This document shows positions 1 to 4,706 of a stretch of 5,686 nt of DNA, one piece after another; the stretch's first letter is position 1, and the number at the start of each line of letters is the position of its first letter. Made by a program: the position numbers and the translations under genes. This DNA comes from JBCDBH01 sp039184055 (lineage in GTDB: Bacteria; Acidobacteriota; Thermoanaerobaculia; Multivoradales; J023): positions 1 through 5,686 of the forward strand of contig JBCDBH010000384.1 in NCBI GenBank assembly GCA_039184055.1, in the 5' to 3' direction. The notes below the pieces were generated by a model. The model did no database searches and was not told the DNA's origin. It worked only from the letters and a program-made list of their open reading frames with translations.

Positions 1-536
1 AGCTCTTGGTCCATCTCGGCGAGGCCTTGGTGCGTAACGGACGGGTCGAGCAGGGCCGTGAGCGTGGGCGTCAAGGGGTCGATCTGATCGTCGAGCTTCT
101 TGGTGTCGAGACGACGATCACGTCGTCGTTTCGTCGCATCGGCGCCGCGGTCCACCTTTATTTGGGTGAGTTCGTCGAAGCTGAGACGATCTATCGCGAT
201 GTGGTGCGTATCCGTACGAGCCTGCAAGGCGCAGACGCGATCTGGACGCTACGCGATCGCCGTGACCTCGCCTGGGCGATCGCCCGGCAACCCGGGCGCG
301 AGGCGGAGGCGACGGCGCTCATCGATGCGGTGATCGTGGGATACGAGGCGACGTCACCCGACGGTCGTGAGTTGGCGCGCGCGCTCTATGTTCGAGCGTG
401 GCTCGCGGAGCGTGCCAAACGGTATGACACGGCGCGTGATGTTCTCGATCGAGCGTTGGTCATCCAGCGTCGTGACCTGCCTAGCGAACACGGGGAGCGG
501 CTCGATAGCGAGGCCTTGCTCGCCACCATGTCGTAG
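1..536 (+). CDS. TPR-repeat protein, C-terminal fragment (5' end outside window)
   Basis: The reading frame is open from the left edge (first full codon at base 3) to TAG at 534-536, giving 177 visible residues. The TTG at base 6 is only an internal codon, because the frame continues upstream of it without a stop. The fragment is almost wholly helical and holds about three degenerate tetratricopeptide units. Numbering from the Leu at base 6, they are near residues 46-79 (GAAVHLYLGEFVEAETIYRD), 87-119 (DLAWAIARQ...EATALIDAVI) and 124-157 (ARALYVRAWLAERAKRYDTA). They show the Leu/Tyr-Gly/Ala-Ala spacing usual for TPR and TPR_12-type repeats, which act as protein-protein interaction scaffolds. 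No catalytic motif lies in the visible part. In Acidobacteriota and Myxococcota such tails often close large Ser/Thr protein kinases or transcriptional regulators, so a kinase upstream is possible, but that is inference. The gene converges on the next one with a 32-base gap that holds no clear terminator. Confidence 0.75.
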   Translation, partial: LLVHLGEALVRNGRVEQGRERGRQGVDLIVELLGVETTITSSFRRIGAAVHLYLGEFVEAETIYRDVVRIRTSLQGADAIWTLRDRRDLAWAIARQPGREAEATALIDAVIVGYEATSPDGRELARALYVRAWLAERAKRYDTARDVLDRALVIQRRDLPSEHGERLDSEALLATMS

Positions 537-568
537 CTCGCGTCGCCAGGAAGCGATCCGAAAGCGCG

Positions 569-1582
569 TCAGCGCACCCAGCCGAGGCTCTTCGGTGGGG
601 CGTCGATCCGGTCGCGAATCACGATGCCATCGGCCGAAATGGCCGCGACGATCGGTGAAACCTCCGGATCGCCCGCGACTTCGAGACTCCGCAGCACCGC
701 GCTATCGGCGCCTACTTCGTGCAGCGCCCAATTGCCGGGACGAGCGGTGCGGTGAATCACCACGGCGGTGTCGCCAGCGGCGTGCCAGCGGGGCAGGATC
801 GCGCCTTTCGGACCGACGGTCCGAGGCGTGCTCCAATCGTCGCCGTCGAAACGCGCCAGGGCGAGACGATAGTCCTTGCCGTCGAAACGCGCCCAGGCGA
901 CCACCGCGCCACCGTCGGGGGTGGCGTAGAGCGCCGGGGTGAGATCGGGCACCTGATTGTCGGCGGCGAGCGGTCGTGGGGTCGACCAGGCGTTGCCGTC
1001 GAAGCGGCTCCACATCAGCTCGTCGTCGACCCCATCGAAGGCGACCCAGACGATGAGACCGTTGCCGTCACCCAGGGTGGCGCCGGTGAGGGCGGTTTGG
1101 CTGCCGGGCGCGGTCGGCGCCAAGATTCGGCTCTCCGTCCAGCCCCAGCCGGTCCACTGCGCGGTGCGTACCTCGAGCCGATCGTGCGCGTCGCCTTCGA
1201 GCCAGGCGATCGCTCGTGGGCCGAAGGGACCGGCGATCACCGCCGGAGTGCCGAGCAGCGCACCCGTGGTGGCGGGGCGGGGGAGCAGACGCGCGGTTTC
1301 GCGACCGTCGACCACGGCGAGACGCATCGTGCCTTCGACGTGCTCCACGCCAGCGGCGATCCAGCGATCGGTGCCACTGCTTTGCAAGGATGAAATCTCG
1401 GAACGGATGGTGACCGGAAGCCGGTCGGCGCTCCCGACGTGCTCGAGCCGCCAGCTATCGCCGTCTTCGAGCAGCCATACATCGCCATTGGCGGTTTGGG
1501 TGTGGAGGACTTGGGCGCTGGCGACGAGCGGCAGCAGCGCGAACAAGAAACCGAAACAAACGAGAATCGAGCGGCGGCACAT
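569..1582 (-). CDS. Secreted repeat protein, probable beta-propeller, function unknown
   Basis: This gene encodes 337 residues. The chosen ATG (1580-1582) starts a textbook Sec signal peptide: basic Cys-Arg-Arg at residues 2-4, a hydrophobic core at about 6-21, and an Ala-Ser-Ala cleavage site at 21-23 before Gln24. The mature protein is therefore predicted to be exported. A GAGG Shine-Dalgarno sits 9 bases upstream. A longer in-frame TTG start at 1660 would bury the signal peptide behind 26 residues and is rejected. The mature part is made of ~50-residue repeats starting near residues 75, 125, 177, 228 and (diverged) 274. The core pattern is a hydrophobic-Ala/Val-Trp strand, an Asp-Gly turn, a strand ending RFDG, then WSTPR plus a short strand. 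Copies 177-207 and 228-258 are the closest. This alternation of short strands with Trp and Asp-Gly turns suggests a five- or six-bladed propeller like sialidase/BNR or lectin-type folds, but no catalytic residues or named family can be assigned. It might bind carbohydrate or a surface ligand; that is a guess. It is transcribed divergently from cinA. Confidence 0.82.
   Translation of the reverse strand: MCRRSILVCFGFLFALLPLVASAQVLHTQTANGDVWLLEDGDSWRLEHVGSADRLPVTIRSEISSLQSSGTDRWIAAGVEHVEGTMRLAVVDGRETARLLPRPATTGALLGTPAVIAGPFGPRAIAWLEGDAHDRLEVRTAQWTGWGWTESRILAPTAPGSQTALTGATLGDGNGLIVWVAFDGVDDELMWSRFDGNAWSTPRPLAADNQVPDLTPALYATPDGGAVVAWARFDGKDYRLALARFDGDDWSTPRTVGPKGAILPRWHAAGDTAVVIHRTARPGNWALHEVGADSAVLRSLEVAGDPEVSPIVAAISADGIVIRDRIDAPPKSLGWVR
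809..1360 (-). repeat. Internal ~50-residue protein repeats within the secreted protein
   Basis: This part of the secreted protein (residues 75-258) holds four tandem units with starts spaced 50, 52 and 51 residues apart. Units three and four share a pattern of Val/Ala-Trp, then Phe-Asp-Gly, then about 10 residues, then RFDG-x-x-WSTPR. Unit two carries the equivalent Trp-Thr-Gly-x-x-Trp-x-x-x-Arg, and unit one keeps only the RLAVVDG strand. A fifth, weaker unit follows at about residue 274. At DNA level the repeat has largely decayed. A 16-base identity survives at 842-857 and 878-893, from a 12-residue ARFDG duplication inside one blade. Old duplication with purifying selection on structure is the simplest reading. 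Confidence 0.7.
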
Positions 1583-1591
1583 GAGAATCAA

Positions 1592-1595
1592 CCTC
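1592..1595 (-). promoter_or_regulatory. Shine-Dalgarno of the secreted protein gene
   Basis: On the minus strand GAGG is followed by a 9-base spacer and then the ATG at 1582. It supports that start over the in-frame TTG at 1660. Confidence 0.6.
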
Positions 1596-1724
1596 GAGCT
1601 AAGGACCGTGGTGGATCGAGCGGTGTGGAGAGCTGAGCGACGCGCGTGCGGCGACGCCAATCAATGTCGTCATGCTATCAGGTCATGGCGTGTGATCGCG
1701 CGTACCCGAGATCCGGTACTTCCT

Positions 1725-1729
1725 GGAGG
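1725..1729 (+). promoter_or_regulatory. Possible Shine-Dalgarno for an upstream GTG start of cinA
   Basis: GGAGG is followed by 9 bases and then an in-frame GTG at 1739-1741. Using it would add 13 residues to the N-terminus of CinA. The spacing is ideal, but CinA proteins normally begin only a few residues before the first beta strand, which favours a later ATG. It may be a chance match in GC-rich DNA. Confidence 0.3.
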
Positions 1730-1764
1730 CGGTGGCGCGTGTCCGAGTCCGGGCGTCGATCGGC

Positions 1765-1770
1765 TATGAT
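1765..1770 (+). promoter_or_regulatory. Candidate -10 element upstream of cinA
   Basis: TATGAT differs from the TATAAT consensus at one base and stands out in a GC-rich stretch. It ends 7 bases before the ATG at 1778, so initiation at the usual distance would yield a leaderless or nearly leaderless cinA mRNA. No good -35 hexamer lies 16-18 bases upstream, which limits confidence. Confidence 0.35.
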
Positions 1771-1777
1771 CGGCTCC

Positions 1778-3034
1778 ATGATCTCGAGCGCCGCGATCGT
1801 CGCGGTGGGATCCGAGCTCCTCGGAACCGACCGCGTGGACACCAATTCCCTATTTCTCACCAATGTGCTCGAACGCCACGGGGTGACCCTGGTAGGAAAG
1901 GCCGTGGTGGGTGACGACGAAGACGCCATCGCCACCGAGGTCGGCCGACGACTCGGACAGGTGGACGTGGTGTTGATGACCGGTGGTCTCGGGCCCACCG
2001 CCGATGATGTGACGCGACAAGCCGTGGCGGCGGTCACCGGTCGTCGGCTGGTGCACGACGACGCCATCGAAGCGGAGCTGCGCGAGCGTTTCGCAACGTA
2101 TCTGCGCCGTATGCCCGAGGTCAATCTGCGTCAGGCCGAGGTCATCGACGGGGCCGAGGTTCTGGCGAATCGTCGTGGCACCGCGCCGGGTATGCGGCTC
2201 GAGCACGACGGCACCACGATCTATCTCTTTCCCGGGGTGCCGAGCGAGCTCAGGGCCATCGCCGAGGACGCGCTCGAGCCCTGGCTCGCCGAACGCGCCG
2301 ACGCGGCCTTGGCGGTCGAGCGACGCACGTTCAAAGTGGCGGCGCGCGCCGAGTCGGCGATCGAGGAACGCATCGCTCCGATCTACAAGGAATTTGGACG
2401 ACACGACGTCTCGGTGCTCGCCAGCCCCGGACGGATCCTCATCCACGTGACCGCTCGCGGCAAGGCTTCCGAACGCACGGCGCGGCTCGACGCGATCAGC
2501 AAAGCGATCCGTCAGGCGCTCGGTCATCGCATTTTCACCGAGGATCCCGACGCCAGTATCGAGTCGGTGGTCGGTGCCCAGCTCGCCGAGGCCGGGCTGA
2601 CCATCGCGATCGGCGAGTCGTGCACCGGTGGTTTGGTGACCGAGATGCTGACGCGGGTACCGGGTTCGAGCGCGTATCTCATCGGTGGCGTGGTGGCGTA
2701 CAGCAATACCGTCAAGACGGCTCTGCTCAGCGTCGACGACGAGCTCGTCGCAACTCATGGTGCCGTCTCCGAGCCGGTGGCGCGGGCGATGGCCCGTGGC
2801 GTACGGAGACGCCTAGGAGCCGATCTCGGGATCGGCATCACCGGCATCGCCGGTCCCGGCGGTGGCAGCGAAGACAAGCCGGTGGGCACCGTGCATTTGG
2901 CGGTCGCCGATGCCGACGGCGAGCTGCATCGCACGGCGCGTTTCCCGGGCGACCGTGAACGGATTCGACTGATCAGCGCTCGCACCGTGCTCGAGATGAC
3001 CCGCCAACGGCTGCTCGACGGAGCGCGCGATTGA
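1778..3034 (+). CDS. cinA: CinA: nicotinamide-nucleotide amidohydrolase / ADP-ribose pyrophosphatase-type protein
   Basis: This is a cytoplasmic NAD-recycling protein of 418 residues, matching the usual full-length CinA size (about 410-430). The N-terminal MoCF-like COG1058 domain starts with strand AAIVAVGSELL and carries TGGLGPTADDVT at 68-79. In characterised full-length CinA proteins this domain hydrolyses ADP-ribose. The C-terminal PncC-type domain, from about residue 265, deamidates NMN to nicotinate mononucleotide. It shows ESCTGG at 280-285, a YSN-x-x-K block at 308-313 and GITGIAGPGGGS at 353-364, all intact. The start is uncertain. ATG 1778 fits family N-termini but lacks a Shine-Dalgarno, ATG 1766 adds four residues, and GTG 1739 has GGAGG 9 bases upstream. 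The historical 'competence-inducible' label comes from Gram-positive relatives, and nothing here indicates competence. The stop overlaps the thpR start (TTGA), so it heads a coupled cluster. Confidence 0.95.
   Translation: MISSAAIVAVGSELLGTDRVDTNSLFLTNVLERHGVTLVGKAVVGDDEDAIATEVGRRLGQVDVVLMTGGLGPTADDVTRQAVAAVTGRRLVHDDAIEAELRERFATYLRRMPEVNLRQAEVIDGAEVLANRRGTAPGMRLEHDGTTIYLFPGVPSELRAIAEDALEPWLAERADAALAVERRTFKVAARAESAIEERIAPIYKEFGRHDVSVLASPGRILIHVTARGKASERTARLDAISKAIRQALGHRIFTEDPDASIESVVGAQLAEAGLTIAIGESCTGGLVTEMLTRVPGSSAYLIGGVVAYSNTVKTALLSVDDELVATHGAVSEPVARAMARGVRRRLGADLGIGITGIAGPGGGSEDKPVGTVHLAVADADGELHRTARFPGDRERIRLISARTVLEMTRQRLLDGARD
3020..3023 (+). promoter_or_regulatory. Shine-Dalgarno for thpR, inside cinA
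   Basis: GGAG lies 7 bases before the TTG at 3031 and supports this unusual start codon. No ATG or GTG gives as complete an N-terminus. Confidence 0.6.
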
Positions 3035-3633
3035 GGCTATTCGTCGCTATCGAGCTTCCCGACACGCTCCGCGACCTGCTCGCTCGTCGCACCGATGCGG
3101 TGGCGCGGGTCCTGCCTCCAGCACGTTGGGTCGAGCGTCAGTCGATGCATGTGACCTTGGTGTTTTTGGGCGACGCGGTGACACGTTTCGGCGATGCGGC
3201 GTCGCGGCTCGAGGCTCTGGTCGACGCGATCGATCGCGTCTGTGCGCAGATTCCAGCCTTTCGACTCGAGCTGGGTGGCGCGGGTGGTTTCCCGCCACGA
3301 GGCAAGGTGAGAGTGTTGTGGCTCGGCGCCAAGGGGGGTGAGACGTTGCTCACGTTGCAGCGTAGCCTCGAAACGGCCGTCTGTGAGACTCTGGGTTTGG
3401 ATCCGGAAAAGCGCGCCTTTCACCCTCATGTGACGATGGCACGTGCCAAACCGCCGTGGCCACGATCCGCTCTCGGTCGTTTCGTCGATATCGTCGACGC
3501 TGGGCTCGAACGCCCCGTGGGGTTCGAAGTCGACCGGGTCACGCTCTTCGAAAGTCGCTTGCGACCTTCGGGGGCCGAATACAACATTTGCACCCAACAT
3601 TCTTTGGCGGTTCCCGTGGAGGCTACGGCATGA
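3031..3633 (+). CDS. thpR: RNA 2',3'-cyclic phosphodiesterase, 2H (LigT/ThpR) family
   Basis: The 200-residue product is a typical length for the family. Its two catalytic H-x-T-x motifs, the hallmark of 2H phosphoesterases, are HVTL at residues 40-43 and HVTM at 133-136, the latter within HPHVTMAR. The N-terminus (MRLFVAIELP) is the usual first strand, which fixes the TTG start at 3031. That start overlaps the cinA stop by 4 bases and is preceded by GGAG. Characterised homologues open 2',3'-cyclic phosphate RNA ends to 2'-phosphates and can join tRNA halves through a 2'-5' bond in vitro. The true cellular substrate is unsettled, and some 2H relatives act on ADP-ribose cyclic phosphate. The C-terminus includes FESRLRPSGAEY, matching the conserved late strand with its Glu-Ser pair. 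A soluble cytoplasmic enzyme is expected. It overlaps gpsA by 4 bases (ATGA), and the weak TTG start suggests lower expression than its neighbours. Confidence 0.93.
   Translation: MRLFVAIELPDTLRDLLARRTDAVARVLPPARWVERQSMHVTLVFLGDAVTRFGDAASRLEALVDAIDRVCAQIPAFRLELGGAGGFPPRGKVRVLWLGAKGGETLLTLQRSLETAVCETLGLDPEKRAFHPHVTMARAKPPWPRSALGRFVDIVDAGLERPVGFEVDRVTLFESRLRPSGAEYNICTQHSLAVPVEATA
3618..3622 (+). promoter_or_regulatory. Shine-Dalgarno for gpsA, inside thpR
   Basis: GGAGG sits 7 bases before ATG 3630. It decides the start against a long in-frame upstream extension reaching 3456. Confidence 0.75.
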
Positions 3634-4649
3634 GTGGAGCGCGGGTCGGTATTCTCGGTTCGGGCTCGTTCGGTACTTCGCTCGCCGTCGTACTGGCGGC
3701 CGCCGGACGCGAGGTGTGTTTGTGGGGGCGACGTGACGATTTCGTCGCCGAGATCGAGCGCGAACGCGAAAACAAGCTTTACCTGCCCGGCGTCGAGATC
3801 CCGACGACGGTACGGTTGACGACCGACTTGGCCGCCGTGGCGGCGACCGACGTCATTCTGGTGGCGGTTCCGTCCCATGGCTTTCGCGCCGTCGTGCGTG
3901 CCGTGCTCGATGTCATCCCGGCCGGTCACCGGCCGGCGGTGGTGTCGGCCACCAAAGGCATCGAACGCGAGTCCTTGGCGCGGATGAGCGAGGTCATCGT
4001 CGAGGAATCCGAGCGCGCCGGGCATCCGGTCGATGCCGGGACGCTCGCCGGACCGACCTTCGCCATCGAGCTCGCCAACGGCAGTCCGACCGCCGCGGTG
4101 GTCGCCGCGCACACCGAGTCGGTCGCCGATTACCTACGCGAGGTGCTGGCGTGCCCGACCTTCCGGCTCTATTCGTCGACCGACGTGATCGGGGTCGAGC
4201 TCGGGGGCACCACCAAGAACGTCATCGCGATCGCCGCCGGGGTGGTGCACGGGCTCGGGCTCGGTCACAACACCCTCGCCGCGCTCTTGACCCGCGGGCT
4301 GCATGAAATCACCCGGTTGAGCCTGGCTTGTGGCGGGCGCGAACGCACCGTCGCCGGGCTCGCGGGCATGGGCGATCTGGTGCTGACGTGCACGGGTGGA
4401 CCGTCACGCAACAGGCGTTTCGGGATTCAGCTGGCCGCTGGCAAGAGTGTCGAGGAGATCGCCGGCGCGACTCCGATGGTCGCCGAAGGGGTTCGCAACT
4501 CTCTGGTGGTGGCGACGCTCGCCGAGCGTCACCACGGCGAGATGCCGATTACCGAACAGATGGTCGACGTGCTCCATCATGACAAGCCGGCCCATGTCGC
4601 CGTCAAGACGCTGATGGCGCGCGAGCGCAAACAGGAACACGAGTTATGA
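3630..4649 (+). CDS. gpsA: NAD(P)-dependent glycerol-3-phosphate dehydrogenase
   Basis: GpsA reduces dihydroxyacetone phosphate to sn-glycerol 3-phosphate with NAD(P)H, supplying the backbone for phospholipids in the cytoplasm. The product has 339 residues, the family norm. The N-terminal Rossmann fold has GSGSFG at 10-15. It is followed by NKLYLPG at 48-54, SATKGIE with Lys109, and AGPTFAIE in the nucleotide/substrate cleft. The C-terminal helical domain carries GGTTKN with Lys196, the position of the conserved catalytic lysine. It also carries GLAGMGDLVLTCT and SRNRRFG, then a VAEGV segment and MPITEQM, as in Escherichia coli GpsA. All key motifs are intact. The ATG overlaps the thpR stop (ATGA) and has GGAGG 7 bases upstream, so translational coupling is likely. 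The acyltransferase gene plsY, often next to gpsA, is absent from this window. The C-terminal tail is short and charged (ERKQEHEL). Confidence 0.97.
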   Translation: MSGARVGILGSGSFGTSLAVVLAAAGREVCLWGRRDDFVAEIERERENKLYLPGVEIPTTVRLTTDLAAVAATDVILVAVPSHGFRAVVRAVLDVIPAGHRPAVVSATKGIERESLARMSEVIVEESERAGHPVDAGTLAGPTFAIELANGSPTAAVVAAHTESVADYLREVLACPTFRLYSSTDVIGVELGGTTKNVIAIAAGVVHGLGLGHNTLAALLTRGLHEITRLSLACGGRERTVAGLAGMGDLVLTCTGGPSRNRRFGIQLAAGKSVEEIAGATPMVAEGVRNSLVVATLAERHHGEMPITEQMVDVLHHDKPAHVAVKTLMARERKQEHEL

Positions 4650-4653
4650 CGAT

Positions 4654-4682
4654 CGCGTGGTGCCCGAGTCGTCGGTCACGCG
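4654..4682 (+). other. Possible RNA hairpin between gpsA and guaA
   Basis: CGCGTG at 4654-4659 pairs with CACGCG at 4677-4682. Inside it CCGA (4664-4667) pairs with TCGG (4672-4675) around a 4-base loop. Four unpaired bases on one side and one on the other separate the two stems. No T-run follows, so this is not a standard intrinsic terminator. It could slow transcription, stabilise the 3' end of the gpsA message or be chance in GC-rich DNA. It lies 13 bases before the guaA Shine-Dalgarno and would not mask it directly. Confidence 0.3.
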
Positions 4683-4695
4683 CATCTGATTTGTG

Positions 4696-4701
4696 AAAGG
4701 A
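4696..4701 (+). promoter_or_regulatory. Shine-Dalgarno of guaA
   Basis: AAAGGA lies 5 bases before ATG 4707, in a locally A/T-richer stretch of the 57-base gap, and supports that start. Confidence 0.65.
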
Positions 4702-4706
4702 CCGTT

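Larger units (their letters stand above)
1583..1777. other. Divergent intergenic region between the secreted-protein gene and cinA
   Basis: These 195 bases separate two divergent genes and so should hold promoters for both strands. On the minus side only the Shine-Dalgarno is clear, and I found no convincing -35/-10 pair. On the plus side there is a TATGAT hexamer at 1765-1770 and a GGAGG at 1725-1729, described separately. An 8-base direct repeat, GATCGGCT, occurs at 1758-1765 and 1768-1775, flanking the hexamer's centre. A shorter GTCATG direct repeat lies at 1669-1674 and 1682-1687. No tRNA, small ORF with good support, or riboswitch-like fold was recognised here. Confidence 0.6.

Noticed and set aside
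537..568. Bidirectional terminator between the convergent genes
   Set aside because: The 32 bases show no stable inverted repeat or T/A-run by eye.
1583..1660. 26-residue N-terminal extension of the secreted protein from TTG 1660
   Set aside because: It would place the signal peptide internally. ATG 1582 has its own GAGG and gives a classical signal peptide.
957..1769. Plus-strand 270-codon frame opposite the secreted protein gene
   Set aside because: The minus-strand frame has a signal peptide, a Shine-Dalgarno and internal repeats. The plus frame is Ser/Arg/Pro-rich with no motif.
1850..2758. 302-codon minus-strand reading frame antisense to cinA
   Set aside because: It lies wholly inside cinA, whose protein motifs are intact. 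Its translation is rich in Arg, Asp, His and Gly without any recognisable motif, typical of an antisense shadow in GC-rich DNA.
3456..3629. N-terminal extension of gpsA upstream of ATG 3630
   Set aside because: It would overlap thpR across its second catalytic half and adds Arg/Ser-rich residues foreign to GpsA. ATG 3630 has an ideal Shine-Dalgarno and gives the family's N-terminal strand.
3426..4112. 228-codon minus-strand frame across the thpR-gpsA junction
   Set aside because: It overlaps two well-supported genes and resembles no known protein.
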